Positions 34,627 through 44,258 of a DNA stretch of 64,000 nt are shown piece by piece. Position numbers and translations under genes: made by a program. This stretch comes from Aliirhizobium wenxiniae. GTDB taxonomy: Bacteria; Pseudomonadota; Alphaproteobacteria; Rhizobiales; Rhizobiaceae. The notes under the pieces are model-generated. The model ran no database searches, was not told where the DNA came from, and saw only the letters and a list, made by a program, of their open reading frames with translations. The stretch lies in NCBI RefSeq assembly GCF_014201355.1, contig NZ_JACHEG010000013.1:35840-99839 (forward strand), in the 5' to 3' direction. Position 1 is the stretch's first letter, and each line of letters opens with the position of its first letter.

Positions 34627-35403
34627 GTGAGTGATCTTGTCCCGCAAGCGGTTCTCGCCATAGGTTCCGGTTCGCTGATCGGCTTCGTGCTCGGGCTTAT
34701 CGGCGGCGGCGGATCCATACTCGCAACGCCGCTTCTTCTCTATGTCGTCGGAATAAAGGATGTGCACACGGCGATCGGGACTGGTGCGATTGCAGTCTCC
34801 GTGAACGCTTATCTCAACCTTGTCAGCCACGCCGCTCGCGGCCATGTCTGGTGGCGTTGCGCCCTCATTTTCACGATTGCCGGTACGCTTGGCGCCTATT
34901 TCGGCTCCAGCCTCGGCAAACTGGCAGATGGACGCAGCCTTCTTTTTACGTTCGGCCTGCTGATGATGTTCGTCAGTCTTGTGATGCGGCCAGCGAATAC
35001 GCAGGCCGATACGACACCGCGATCCTTGACGCCTGCAGACTACCGCAAGACGACAGTCGTCGCACTTCTCACCGGCCTTTGCTCCGGCTTTTTTGGAATA
35101 GGCGGCGGCTTTCTGATCGTGCCGGGTCTTTATTTTGCGACACGCATGCCGCTGATCAATGCCGTCGGATCATCCTTGCTCGCCGTCGGCACATTCGGCC
35201 TGACGACCGCGGTCAATTACGCTCTGTCAGGCCTGGTCGATTGGCATGTCGCGGGCAATTTCATTGCCGGCGGCATCGGCGGTGGAGTTGTCGGCACGCT
35301 TCTCGCCACGCGGTTATCGAAAAGCAGAACGGCGCTCGTCCAGATTTTTTGCTGGGTGATCCTCACCGTCGGTCTCTACATTCTGTGGCGCAGCCTGGAT
35401 TGA
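34627..35403 (+). CDS. TauE/SafE-family anion exporter (probable sulfite export)
   Basis: A 258-residue inner-membrane protein with about eight hydrophobic segments in two homologous halves. The halves begin with GFVLGLIGGGGSILATPLLLY and GLCSGFFGIGGGFLIVPGLYF, the double glycine-rich motif of the TauE/SafE (DUF81) family. Members export sulfite, sulfoacetate or related anions. It starts at a GTG 6 bp after the dioxygenase gene. In this operon it most likely removes sulfite made from persulfide. Confidence 0.88.
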   Translation: MSDLVPQAVLAIGSGSLIGFVLGLIGGGGSILATPLLLYVVGIKDVHTAIGTGAIAVSVNAYLNLVSHAARGHVWWRCALIFTIAGTLGAYFGSSLGKLADGRSLLFTFGLLMMFVSLVMRPANTQADTTPRSLTPADYRKTTVVALLTGLCSGFFGIGGGFLIVPGLYFATRMPLINAVGSSLLAVGTFGLTTAVNYALSGLVDWHVAGNFIAGGIGGGVVGTLLATRLSKSRTALVQIFCWVILTVGLYILWRSLD

Positions 35404-35502
35404 GCGCTCACGCAATCGCAAGCTCCAAGGCTTTAATTGGGTCAGATTGAAAGGTGATGTGTTGCGTTTATCAAGTTCGTCCGAATGGAAAAATGACCGA
35501 TC

Positions 35503-36435
35503 CTAGTAGAGCAAGGCAAGATGGCCCTCGCCAACGGTTCTCAAGGTTGCAGCTTCGGGTATAGGGTTGGCATTCACATCAAACGCTATGGGCCGGCGGT
35601 TGCGCTCGATCTTCGGGTCGGGCACCGGGATCGCGGAAAGCAACGCCCGCGTATACGGATGCTGCGGATTTTCGAAGATTGCTTCGCAGGGCCCGATTTC
35701 GACGATCCTGCCACGTAGCATAACGGCAACGCGATGGCAGAGATAGCGTATCATCGAGAGATCGTGAGCGATAAACAGGTAGGTCAGGCCGAGTTCATCT
35801 TGCAGATCCTGAAACAGGTTGACGATCTGTGCCTGGATGGAGACGTCGAGCGCTGTAATCGGTTCGTCGGCAACAATGAAGGCCGGATCGAGCGCGATAC
35901 CGCGAGCGATGCAGACCCTCTGGCGCTGGCCACCGGAAAATTCATGCGGATATCGCGTCATGAAGGACGGATCGAGACCTACTTTGCGAAAAAGCGCGGC
36001 AACCCTGTCGTTCCGCTCGGACTTGTTGGTTACAGCTCCATGTACAATCAACGGTTCGGCAACGAATTCGCCCACGGTCATGCGTGGATTGAGCGACGAA
36101 TAGGGATCCTGAAAGATGATCTGCATGTCGCGTCGATGCGGTTTCAACAGCGACTTTGACAGGCCCGTGAGATTTTGCCCCTTGAAGATGATATCGCCGC
36201 TGGTCGGCTCCTCAAGCTGCAGAAGAACGCGGCCCGTCGTGCTCTTGCCAGAACCGGATTCTCCGACCAATCCAAGTGTTTCGCCCGGAAATATCTCGAA
36301 GCTCACATTATCGACTGCTTTCAGCGCCGGTGCGGCTGAACCGAACAGACTGCGGCCACCACCGAATGTCTTGCAGAGGCGGTCGGCGATCACGAGGGGC
36401 TTTTGCGGCGGCGCGATAGTCCGGTCAACGCTCAT
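35503..36435 (-). CDS. Peptide/opine-type ABC transporter ATP-binding protein (DppF/OppF type)
   Basis: A 310-residue ATPase with Walker A GESGSGKST, signature FSGGQRQRV, Walker B AFIVADEPITALD and a C-terminal oligopeptide-transporter extension (HPYTRALLSAIPVPDP). It overlaps the DppD-type gene by 4 bp and is the last gene of the seven-gene leftward operon starting at hyuA. With DppD it drives the DppBC permeases. Oligopeptide-class transporters also carry opines, so the family alone does not fix the cargo. Confidence 0.92.
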   Translation of the reverse strand: MSVDRTIAPPQKPLVIADRLCKTFGGGRSLFGSAAPALKAVDNVSFEIFPGETLGLVGESGSGKSTTGRVLLQLEEPTSGDIIFKGQNLTGLSKSLLKPHRRDMQIIFQDPYSSLNPRMTVGEFVAEPLIVHGAVTNKSERNDRVAALFRKVGLDPSFMTRYPHEFSGGQRQRVCIARGIALDPAFIVADEPITALDVSIQAQIVNLFQDLQDELGLTYLFIAHDLSMIRYLCHRVAVMLRGRIVEIGPCEAIFENPQHPYTRALLSAIPVPDPKIERNRRPIAFDVNANPIPEAATLRTVGEGHLALLY

Positions 36436-37442
36436 ACCTTTGCCTCCTGCTTCTTGAGTTCTTCACGCAGGTCATACCAGACCGCAGCCTTGTGGCCCGG
36501 AAGGCTGCCTTCCATCTGTTTCAACGGTGGCGTCTCGCGCAGGCATCGCTCGGTGGCAAATGCATTGCGCGGCGCAAAGGGATCACCGATCGGTTCGTTT
36601 ATCAGATTCGGCGGATTTCCGGGGATCTGGTAAAGGCGCGTCTCGCCGCGCTTGCCGCCATGCGGCAGCGACTTCAACAGACCCCAGGTATAGGCGCTGC
36701 GAGGATCTTCGAACACGGCATCCACCGGTCCACGCTCCATGATGCGTCCGCCATACATGACCTGGATCGTATCGGCCAGCCCCGCGACCACGCCCATGTC
36801 GTGAGTGATCCAGATTACCGTCGTGCCGATCTTCTTCTTCAGATCACGGACCAGATCAAGGATTTGCGCCTGAACGGTTACGTCAAGCGCCGTCGTCGCC
36901 TCGTCAGCGATCAGAAGCTTCGGATTGCAGGCAATACCGATCGCGATCATCACCCGTTGACGCATGCCGCCGGAGAATTCGTGTGGGTACTGGCCGATAC
37001 GTGCGCGGGCATTAGGAATGCCAACAAGTTCCAGCAATTCCACGACACGCTCGCGCGCCTGGCTTTTCGAAAGATTGAAGTGCCGCCGCAACGGTTCGGC
37101 AATCTGGCGTTCAACAGTCAGCACCGGATTGAGTGAAGTCATCGGATCCTGGAAAACAAAGCCGATTTCCTTGCCGCGCAGGTCGAACAACTCGCGTTGA
37201 GACAGCCTCAGCAGATCCCGACCTTTAAAATAGACCTCGCCGCTGACGATACGTCCCGGCGGGCGGGCGATCAGCCCGACCATGGACAATGCATGAACGC
37301 TCTTGCCGGAACCGGATTCGCCAACAATGCCGAGCGTTTCGCCCTCTTCGATCGTGTAGGAGACATCGTTGACCGCATGCACAGTACCGGCAGGCGTATC
37401 GAAGACGACGGTGAGATTGCGGACATCGAGAAGCGGTGCCAT
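36432..37442 (-). CDS. Peptide/opine-type ABC transporter ATP-binding protein (DppD/OppD type)
   Basis: A 336-residue ATPase with Walker A GESGSGKSV, signature FSGGMRQRV, Walker B LLIADEATTALD, and the C-terminal region with SAYTWGLLKSLP and a cysteine in ATERCLRETPP, as in OppD-type subunits. It lies 51 bp downstream of the DppC-type permease gene and overlaps its partner ATPase gene. It belongs to the operon with hydantoinase subunits and an opine-dehydrogenase-like enzyme. Confidence 0.92.
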   Translation of the reverse strand: MAPLLDVRNLTVVFDTPAGTVHAVNDVSYTIEEGETLGIVGESGSGKSVHALSMVGLIARPPGRIVSGEVYFKGRDLLRLSQRELFDLRGKEIGFVFQDPMTSLNPVLTVERQIAEPLRRHFNLSKSQARERVVELLELVGIPNARARIGQYPHEFSGGMRQRVMIAIGIACNPKLLIADEATTALDVTVQAQILDLVRDLKKKIGTTVIWITHDMGVVAGLADTIQVMYGGRIMERGPVDAVFEDPRSAYTWGLLKSLPHGGKRGETRLYQIPGNPPNLINEPIGDPFAPRNAFATERCLRETPPLKQMEGSLPGHKAAVWYDLREELKKQEAKV

Positions 37443-37493
37443 TGCGTCAAAACTCCGAAGGACCGTTGGAAGACGCGCGTAAATTCATGAAAA

Positions 37494-38351
37494 TCATCGC
37501 GCAGTCCTCAGTTTCGGGTCGAAATAGTCACGCAGCCAGTCGCCGAGCAAATTGACGCTGAGAACGGTGAGAAGAATGGCGAGACCCGGGAAGGTCACAA
37601 TCCACCAGGCAGTCGTAATATAGACGCGACCATCCGCCAGCATCCGTCCCCAGCTTGGGCTCGGAGGCTGAACACCAAGGCCGAGAAAGGACAAGGCTGC
37701 GTCCATGATGATGATACGTGCGAGTTCCAGTGTCGCAATCACCAGAACCGGCGTCATGACATTTGGAAGCAGGTGCTTGATCATGATCCGCCATGTCCCG
37801 GCACCGATCGCATGGGCCGACAGGATGAATTCGCGTTCGCGCAGCGCCAGAACCTGGCCGCGGATGATACGGGCGTAACGCAGCCAGCTCGTCAGGGCCA
37901 GAACGATGACCAGATTTTGCGTCGAGGCGCCGACTGCCGCCACCACCAGCAGTGCCAAAAGCATCAGGGGCAACGCCAGCTGGATATCAACGACACGCAT
38001 AAGGATACGATCGACGATGCCACGATAATAACCGGCGACGATACCGAGCAAAGTTCCGACGGCACCTCCGAGGATGACGGCACCTGCCGCGATCAGCAAT
38101 GTCGTGCGGCTGCCGTAGAGGATGCGCGAAAGAATATCCCGGCCGAGTTCATCGGTTCCGAGCGGGTGAGCACCGGGCGAGAAGAGGCCAGTCCATGTCG
38201 GGGCGACCATGCGCGAAGTCAGGCTTGAGCGGATAGGCGACGCCAGCCCCAGATACGGCGCCAGAATTGCGCCGGCGACGAAGAGCATAACGAGCACGAA
38301 CCCGAATAGTCCGGCGCGGCTTCTCAAAAGGGCAGAAAGGAAAGGTTTCAT
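37494..38351 (-). CDS. Peptide/opine-type ABC transporter permease (DppC/OppC type)
   Basis: A 285-residue permease. The N-terminal membrane segment (GLFGFVLVMLFVAGAILAPYLG) is followed by the OppC-type HPLGTDELGRDILSRILYGSR. The EAA-like loop is SAHAIGAGTWRIMIKHLLPN. It ends with LSVNLLGDWLRDYFDPKLR. The ATG at 38349-38351, 8 bp after the DppB-type stop, is the sensible start; an open frame extends further upstream but would overlap the DppB-type gene extensively. It forms the pore with the DppB-type subunit. Confidence 0.92.
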   Translation of the reverse strand: MKPFLSALLRSRAGLFGFVLVMLFVAGAILAPYLGLASPIRSSLTSRMVAPTWTGLFSPGAHPLGTDELGRDILSRILYGSRTTLLIAAGAVILGGAVGTLLGIVAGYYRGIVDRILMRVVDIQLALPLMLLALLVVAAVGASTQNLVIVLALTSWLRYARIIRGQVLALREREFILSAHAIGAGTWRIMIKHLLPNVMTPVLVIATLELARIIIMDAALSFLGLGVQPPSPSWGRMLADGRVYITTAWWIVTFPGLAILLTVLSVNLLGDWLRDYFDPKLRTAR

Positions 38352-38359
38352 GACCGCGC

Positions 38360-39277
38360 TCAGCCTCGACGAATACGGGGATCGAGTACGCCGTAAAGCA
38401 GATCGACCAGCAGGTTGACGAAAACGAAGATAGCGGCAACGAGCGTGACACCGGCTTGGATGACGGGAAAGTCCTGCGCCTGAATGCCCTGGACGATGAC
38501 GCGCCCGACGCCCGGCCATGCAAACACCGTCTCGATCACCACAGAACCGCCCAGCAATTCACCAGCGATGATGCCGATCATCGTCACGACCGGGATAAGA
38601 GCGTTACGGGCGATATGCCAGAAGAACACGGTGCGAGGCATCAGGCCCTTGGCGCGCGCGGTGCGGACGTAGTCTTCGCGCATGATGTCGAGAAGCGAGG
38701 AACGCAGGAGGCGCGCGATGGATGCGGAAACGAAGACCGATAACGTAAGGCCCGGCAAGATGTAGTGCAGCCATGTTCCTGCCCCTCCAGTGGGAAGAAG
38801 CCCAAGTTCGACCGAAAACAACAGGATCAGCATGATGCCGAGCCAGAAGGTCGGGGTTGCCTGGCCGAGCAATGCTGCGACCATGACGATGAACTCTGCC
38901 ACCGTACCACGCATCAAAGCGGCAATGGCACCAGCAGCGGCACCGATCAGCGTACCGAAAAGCAGAGCAAGGCCCGCAAGCGATGCGGTGGCAGGCGTAC
39001 GTTCCAGAACAACGTCGAGTGCAGGCCGAGTGTGCTGGAATGAGATACCGAAATCGCCTTTCAACATCGAAAGCAGAGAGTGGAAATATTGTTCAAGCAG
39101 CGGCCGATCGAGACCGAGAGCCGCACGCAAGTTGTCGATTTCCTGCTGGCCTGCGCCGACCGGCACGAGAAGTACCGCGGGATCACCCAGGATGCGACTG
39201 ACGAAAAATACGATCGTCACGACACCCCAGATCGCAATGAAAGCCTCGATCAGCTTGGTCAGTAGATAACGCGTCAT
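38360..39277 (-). CDS. Peptide/opine-type ABC transporter permease (DppB/OppB type)
   Basis: A 305-residue permease starting MTRYLLTKLIEAFIAIWGVVTIVFFVSRI, the usual OppB/DppB opening. The periplasmic loop containing GLDRPLLEQYFHSLLSMLKGDFGISF and the EAA-like loop RTARAKGLMPRTVFFWHIARNALIP are present, as is the C-terminal VNLLVDLLYGVLDPRIR. It lies 95 bp downstream of the opine-dehydrogenase-like gene. No binding protein is encoded next to it; the matching one is probably at 46006-47517 on the other strand. Confidence 0.93.
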   Translation of the reverse strand: MTRYLLTKLIEAFIAIWGVVTIVFFVSRILGDPAVLLVPVGAGQQEIDNLRAALGLDRPLLEQYFHSLLSMLKGDFGISFQHTRPALDVVLERTPATASLAGLALLFGTLIGAAAGAIAALMRGTVAEFIVMVAALLGQATPTFWLGIMLILLFSVELGLLPTGGAGTWLHYILPGLTLSVFVSASIARLLRSSLLDIMREDYVRTARAKGLMPRTVFFWHIARNALIPVVTMIGIIAGELLGGSVVIETVFAWPGVGRVIVQGIQAQDFPVIQAGVTLVAAIFVFVNLLVDLLYGVLDPRIRRG

Positions 39278-39372
39278 GCCCGGCCTCCGGCTCGTGCGGT
39301 GGCGAAAATCTGTCTTGCCTGTTCTTTATGAATCATCGTCATGCGCTTCCAGAAAATCACGAGACCGGACAG

Positions 39373-40407
39373 TTAAGCTACCCATGAAAGAAGATCATTC
39401 TCATTTTCGAATTGTCTTCCGTAAAGCGCGTTGACCACCACGAGGCCCGCCTTGTGCAATGGCACGGGAACTCCGCTTTTATCCGCAAGCGCGATGACCG
39501 GCACGATGCCGAACGGCACGTCCTCGGTGACGAACCGCGTGTCGGTGGTTACCGGGCCGGGTGGGCCTTTACGTTTTTCGTGAACCGCCGCAGCCATTTC
39601 CGCGAGCGTTCGACCGGGCTCGAAGCCGAATGTCAGATGGTAGTGTTCATGCACCGTGCGCACCGTCACGCCGTAGGCTTTTGCGACAGCCAATCTTTCG
39701 GCATCGAGCGCTTCGATCATGCGGGCGACGGAGGGTGTAATCCCGTCGTAATTGGCCCAGTATTCGCCCTTTTCGATGCGGGTGAAGTTGCATAGCGCGC
39801 TGGCGAGATGGATCGGCGGGTTTAGATTGCTGAGCGCAATCGCCGTGATCTCGGCCACTTCAGTAAAGCGATCGCCGAACAGATCCCTGCATAGTGCGAT
39901 AGCCGAACCATCGCCGCCTGCAGGCAGAACTGCAGCCTCAAGCCTGGATCGGATACCGCCGATGGAAATGCTGTGCGGACCGGAACGACGCGACATCAGT
40001 GCGGTCGTTGCCCAGGCTACGACGTTTGCAGCTATGCCGCTGGCCTGCAACCGCTGCCATAGATAGGTTGCGCTCAAGGAAAGCTGAGCGCTGACGATGA
40101 ATGTCTGTCCGCTTCTGGCGAAAGGAGTAATGGCGTCGATGACGACCTTGTGCCCATAACCGGGCACGGCGATGATCACCACTTCCGCATGTTCCATAAG
40201 CACTTGAGGGTCGCTTGCGAATACCGGGCGGAAACGCGTTTCCAGAACTCCGGACACCTCCAGTTCCGCGCCGCGCAGTTCCGCGCCGCGCAGTTCCGCG
40301 GCACTTTTACCCGACGGTGACCAAAGGACAGGGTCGTTCCCTCTCTCGGTCAGCATTGCCGCATAACCGAGGGCAACACCGCCACATCCCACGATACCAA
40401 TGCGCAT
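39373..40407 (-). CDS. NAD(P)-binding octopine/nopaline dehydrogenase-family enzyme
   Basis: A 344-residue protein with an N-terminal Rossmann fold (GIVGCGGVALGYAAML) and the C-terminal helical opine-dehydrogenase domain. The domain contains LSNLNPPIHLASALCN and HEHYHLTFGF, near the conserved catalytic histidine. Known relatives reductively join amino acids to keto acids, or split the product in reverse. Here it is flanked by hydantoinase/oxoprolinase subunits and a peptide-type importer, suggesting it cleaves an imported opine-like secondary amine. A 15-bp tandem repeat gives ELRGAELRGAEL near residue 40. Substrate unknown. Confidence 0.85.
   Translation of the reverse strand: MRIGIVGCGGVALGYAAMLTERGNDPVLWSPSGKSAAELRGAELRGAELEVSGVLETRFRPVFASDPQVLMEHAEVVIIAVPGYGHKVVIDAITPFARSGQTFIVSAQLSLSATYLWQRLQASGIAANVVAWATTALMSRRSGPHSISIGGIRSRLEAAVLPAGGDGSAIALCRDLFGDRFTEVAEITAIALSNLNPPIHLASALCNFTRIEKGEYWANYDGITPSVARMIEALDAERLAVAKAYGVTVRTVHEHYHLTFGFEPGRTLAEMAAAVHEKRKGPPGPVTTDTRFVTEDVPFGIVPVIALADKSGVPVPLHKAGLVVVNALYGRQFENENDLLSWVA
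40261..40303. repeat. 15-bp tandem repeat inside the opine-dehydrogenase-like gene
   Basis: Two perfect 15-bp units (40261-40275 and 40276-40290, CAGTTCCGCGCCGCG) are followed by a partial third that diverges after about 11 bases. The unit is a multiple of three, so it adds RGAEL units in frame without breaking the gene. It is probably a slippage expansion in a loop of the Rossmann domain. Confidence 0.8.
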
Positions 40408-40482
40408 GCCTGTTCCCCTTGTTTATCGGCATCTGCTTGTCCGCATCGATGCACCGAGGCTCGCCCGGCGCACCGGAGCGCC

Positions 40483-42153
40483 TCAGATGTCCAGACCGTA
40501 GATTTCGCGCGCTGCCTTTTCGGAAATGCGGCCTTCGCGCAGATCCTTGCGAACCAGTTCCCGATCGCGTTCCTTCGGATCGCCGTAACCGCCGCCAGAC
40601 GACGCAACCATGGCAACCGTCTGGCCTGCACCGACGATGCCGGCACGACGTTTCAGCGGCGCAACGCCTTCGCCCAGTTCGACATTGGTCGTGCGGCCGT
40701 CCTGACCGCCAAAGAGACCCCATGGCGGGATAACCGCATTGGTGCCGCCGGCGGAAATCGTTGCCGTATGGTCGAGGATTTTCACCTTGCGGCGCATCGT
40801 CATGCCGCCGCGGAATTTGCCGGGACCACCGGAATCTTCGACAAGTTCATAACGTTCGACCATGACCGGATGCTCGTATTCGAGCGCTTCGATCGGGATA
40901 TTGGCGGTATTGGTCGTGTGGACCTGCACGCCATCCAGCCCGTCCATATGGGCGCGGCCACCCATGGAGCCGCCGCACATCTCGTTGTAGACATAGAAGC
41001 GGCCGGTACGCGGATGCATGCCGCTGAAGGTCAGAAGACCGCCGCCGGTGCAGGCTGCGCAGACCTCTTCCGGAATAGCCTTTGAGAGTGCTGCGAAAAT
41101 CAGGTCGACCAGGCGCTGACCCGGGTCGGTACGGCTGTAAACTGCAGCCGGTGCGACGGCGTTGAACAACGTGCCTTCCGGTGCTGTCACATGGATAGCG
41201 CGGTGGAAGCCGGAATTGGCTGGAATATCAGGATCGACCAAGGCCTTGACGGCAAAATAGACCGTCGCCAGCGTTGCCGTCATCACCATGTTGATCGGCG
41301 CACGCACCTGCTCGGGGTTGCCGGCAAGATCGAAGAAGATCTCGTCGCCCTTCACCTCGATCTTCACCTTGAGGTCCATGACGTCTTCGACAAGATTGCT
41401 GTCGAAGCGGCAGCTATGTTCGTAGACGCCATCCGGGATACGGGCAATGCCGGCGCGGGTCTTGCGGTCGGCATAGTTCAACACCTCGACGCCGGCAGCT
41501 GCGACGATCTGCTTGCCGTATTTTTCGCACAGCGCCTGATAGCGCTGCACGCCAAGGCGATTGGCGGCCATCTGGGCTCGGAAGTCGTTGATGCGCTCGC
41601 GCGGCACCTGGCAGTTCAGCAGGATCAGATCCATGATATCCTGCTGAAGCACGCCCTTGCGATAAAGTCGGATCGGCGGAATGCGCAAGCCTTCCTGGAA
41701 GATATGAGCATGGCCGCGATCGACGAAATCCGAATGGTGGGCAAGGTTCGTTACCCAAGCGACGAGTTCGCCTTCGAAGAACACCGGTTCCAGGAAAACG
41801 ATGTCGTTGAGGTGGGTGCCACCGCCCGTATGGGCGTCGTTGCCGACGAAGACATCGCCTGGCTCGACTGTGGACAGGTCACACTTGTTCAGCACGTAGT
41901 CGGCAATACCCAAAAGCGAGCCGAGATGGACGGGGATACGTTCTGCCTGTGCCAGTGTACGGCCTTCGGCGTCGAAGATCACCGTGGAGCAGTCCTGACG
42001 CTCCTTGATATTGGTCGAATATGCGGCGCGCACGATGGCCTTGCCCATTTCCTCGACGATGGTGGACAGCGCGCTGCCGATCACTTCGGTCGTCACGGGA
42101 TCGACCGCAGGCAGCTTCGTCTTGGGTGAAACAGTCTGGTTCATGGCGCTCAC
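40483..42153 (-). CDS. hyuB: Hydantoinase B/5-oxoprolinase subunit
   Basis: A 556-residue HyuB-family protein. Characteristic segments are VIGSALSTIVEEMGKAIVRAAYSTNIKERQDCS at the N-terminus, GDVFVGNDAHTGGGTHLNDIVF near residue 100, and SGGGYGDPKERD near the C-terminus. With HyuA it forms the ATP-dependent hydantoinase/oxoprolinase that opens five-membered lactam or hydantoin rings. It overlaps hyuA by 4 bp and precedes the opine-dehydrogenase-like gene by 75 bp. The full length indicates an active subunit. Which ring compound is opened cannot be read from sequence; 5-oxoproline derivatives are the simplest idea. Confidence 0.92.
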   Translation of the reverse strand: MSAMNQTVSPKTKLPAVDPVTTEVIGSALSTIVEEMGKAIVRAAYSTNIKERQDCSTVIFDAEGRTLAQAERIPVHLGSLLGIADYVLNKCDLSTVEPGDVFVGNDAHTGGGTHLNDIVFLEPVFFEGELVAWVTNLAHHSDFVDRGHAHIFQEGLRIPPIRLYRKGVLQQDIMDLILLNCQVPRERINDFRAQMAANRLGVQRYQALCEKYGKQIVAAAGVEVLNYADRKTRAGIARIPDGVYEHSCRFDSNLVEDVMDLKVKIEVKGDEIFFDLAGNPEQVRAPINMVMTATLATVYFAVKALVDPDIPANSGFHRAIHVTAPEGTLFNAVAPAAVYSRTDPGQRLVDLIFAALSKAIPEEVCAACTGGGLLTFSGMHPRTGRFYVYNEMCGGSMGGRAHMDGLDGVQVHTTNTANIPIEALEYEHPVMVERYELVEDSGGPGKFRGGMTMRRKVKILDHTATISAGGTNAVIPPWGLFGGQDGRTTNVELGEGVAPLKRRAGIVGAGQTVAMVASSGGGYGDPKERDRELVRKDLREGRISEKAAREIYGLDI

Positions 42154-44219
42154 TCGATGATCAGGTTGAGTTGGGAATCGACGGTAGCCGACTGGTTCGG
42201 GAGGATGAGCGTGGTGGAATCCATCTGTTCGACAACCGCTGGGCCGGCAACCACATGGCCGGGGCCGAGCAAGGTCCGGTCATAAAGCGGGCAAGGCGTG
42301 AAGCCGCCGAGTTCCGGCAGGTAGACGGTGCGCTCGCCAACGACCGCAGCTTTCACCTCTGTGGTTGCCGTCGGATAGGAGTTGACCTCCGCCTTCGGCA
42401 CATTGCCGATCGCCTCGATACGCAACGTGATGATCTGGATCGGCTCTTCCGCGGCGATATAACCGTAGAGTTGCATATGTGCGCGCTCGAAGCCGGCCTT
42501 CATCGCGTCAAGCAATTCCTCACCTGTCAGACCTTCGGGGCGATCGACCGTCAGCTCGTAGCCCTGGCCACCGTAACGCATATCCATCGCAAGTCGGAGA
42601 TGGCGGTCTACAGCCGGAATTTTTTCCTGCTCGAACCACGCGTCGGCACGTTCGCGCAGCTGCGCAAAACCGTCGTCGATGGCCGAAAGTGATGCAGATG
42701 TGAGCGGCGCCATACGGGTAAGCGAGATGTTCGTCCGCAGATCAGCCTGCAGCAGGCCAAGCGCGCACATGATGCCCGGATGTTTCGGGATCATCAGGCG
42801 CGGAATATCCAGCTCCTTGGCAAGACGCGCCGCGTGGATCGGGCCGGCACCTCCGAAGGCGAGCATGGTGTAATCGCGCGGGTCATAACCGCGCTCGACG
42901 GAAATCACGCGAATCGCCTTTGCCATGTTTGCAGTGACGACCCGGATGATGCCCTGCGCGGCATCCATGACGTCGATGCCGAGATCGGCGGCAAGGCGTG
43001 CAACGGCGCGCTTTGAAGCCTCGGCATCGATCTTCATGCGGCCGTTGAGGAGATGAGTCTGATTGAGGACGCCGAGGACAATATTGGCGTCGGTGACGGT
43101 CGGCTCTTCGTTGCCGAGGCCATAGCAGACCGGGCCTGGATTTGCGCCGGCGCTGCGCGGGCCGACTTTCAGGAGGCCATTATCGACATAGGCGATCGAA
43201 CCGCCGCCTGCGCCGACCGTGTGAATGTCGAGCATCGGCACTTTCAGCGGATAACCATGCACGACGATGTCGTTTGCCATCTGCGGCTTGCCGCCGTCGA
43301 TCAGCGAAACATCGCTCGACGTGCCGCCCATATCGAAGGTGATGAGGTTATTGCTGCCTGTCGCCTTGCCGATCTCCAGTGCCGCCGTCACACCTGCGGC
43401 CGGGCCTGAAAGTACTGTGCGAACCGGCTGCTTCTTTGCCGTATCACAGGAAATAACGCCGCCATTGCTCTGCGTCAGGTGCGCTTCCGCATGAACGCCT
43501 GCAGCTTCCAGACGCGGCGTCAGCCGGTCGAGATAGCTGCGCATGATCGGGCCGAGATAGGCATTGACCACTGTCGTAGAAACGCGTTCATATTCGCGGA
43601 ACTCCGGGGCGATTTCGTGCGATACGCTGATGAACGCGTCGGGAATTTCTTCCTCCACGATCTCGCGGATTCGCTTTTCATGGCCCGGCTCGACGAAGGA
43701 GAACAGCGTGCAGATGGCGATCGCCTTGATGCCGGCTTCCTTCAACTCCCGCACCGCCTGGCGCACGTCGTCTTCATGAAGCGGCACTGCGATTGTACCG
43801 TCATAAAGCACGCGTTCACGCACTTCCTTGCGCATATCGCGGGTGGCAAGCAGCGGCGGCTTTACCGTCTGCAGCGAATACAGTTCGGGGCGCTTCTGTC
43901 GGCCGATCTCCAGCACGTCGCGAAAACCGTCGGTGGTGATGAGACCGGAGGCCGCACCGCGCCCCTGGATCAGCGCGTTGGTTCCGACCGTGGTGCCATG
44001 ACCGAAATAGGCCACCGCATCGGGGCGGGCACCACCTTCGGGAAGCGACTGCAGCCCCTGGACAATGCCGTTTGCGATGCCCTCGGACGGATCGGCCGGT
44101 GTTGAGGAAACCTTCCAGACGAACATTTCCTGCTTCGTCTCGTCGAAAATGCAGACGTCGGTGAAGGTGCCGCCGGAGTCGACGCCGATGCGGTAACGGG
44201 AAACTGCGCTCTGTGCCAC
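42150..44219 (-). CDS. hyuA: Hydantoinase A/5-oxoprolinase subunit
   Basis: A HyuA-family protein of 689 residues when begun at the GTG at 44217-44219. An earlier in-frame GTG lies 15 bp upstream, and a longer open frame runs antisense into the divergent regulator, which is implausible. It has the phosphate-binding GVDSGGTFTDVCIFD at the N-terminus, GHGTTVGTNALIQ, and the second ATPase segment TFDMGGTSSDVSLI. It is the first gene of the seven-gene leftward operon. A perfect palindrome lies 40 bp upstream of the start. It provides the ATP-dependent ring-activating half of the HyuAB enzyme. Confidence 0.9.
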   Translation of the reverse strand: MAQSAVSRYRIGVDSGGTFTDVCIFDETKQEMFVWKVSSTPADPSEGIANGIVQGLQSLPEGGARPDAVAYFGHGTTVGTNALIQGRGAASGLITTDGFRDVLEIGRQKRPELYSLQTVKPPLLATRDMRKEVRERVLYDGTIAVPLHEDDVRQAVRELKEAGIKAIAICTLFSFVEPGHEKRIREIVEEEIPDAFISVSHEIAPEFREYERVSTTVVNAYLGPIMRSYLDRLTPRLEAAGVHAEAHLTQSNGGVISCDTAKKQPVRTVLSGPAAGVTAALEIGKATGSNNLITFDMGGTSSDVSLIDGGKPQMANDIVVHGYPLKVPMLDIHTVGAGGGSIAYVDNGLLKVGPRSAGANPGPVCYGLGNEEPTVTDANIVLGVLNQTHLLNGRMKIDAEASKRAVARLAADLGIDVMDAAQGIIRVVTANMAKAIRVISVERGYDPRDYTMLAFGGAGPIHAARLAKELDIPRLMIPKHPGIMCALGLLQADLRTNISLTRMAPLTSASLSAIDDGFAQLRERADAWFEQEKIPAVDRHLRLAMDMRYGGQGYELTVDRPEGLTGEELLDAMKAGFERAHMQLYGYIAAEEPIQIITLRIEAIGNVPKAEVNSYPTATTEVKAAVVGERTVYLPELGGFTPCPLYDRTLLGPGHVVAGPAVVEQMDSTTLILPNQSATVDSQLNLIIE

Positions 44220-44258
44220 GATAATATGAACCACCGTTGGATTGAAATCTTCAACAAG

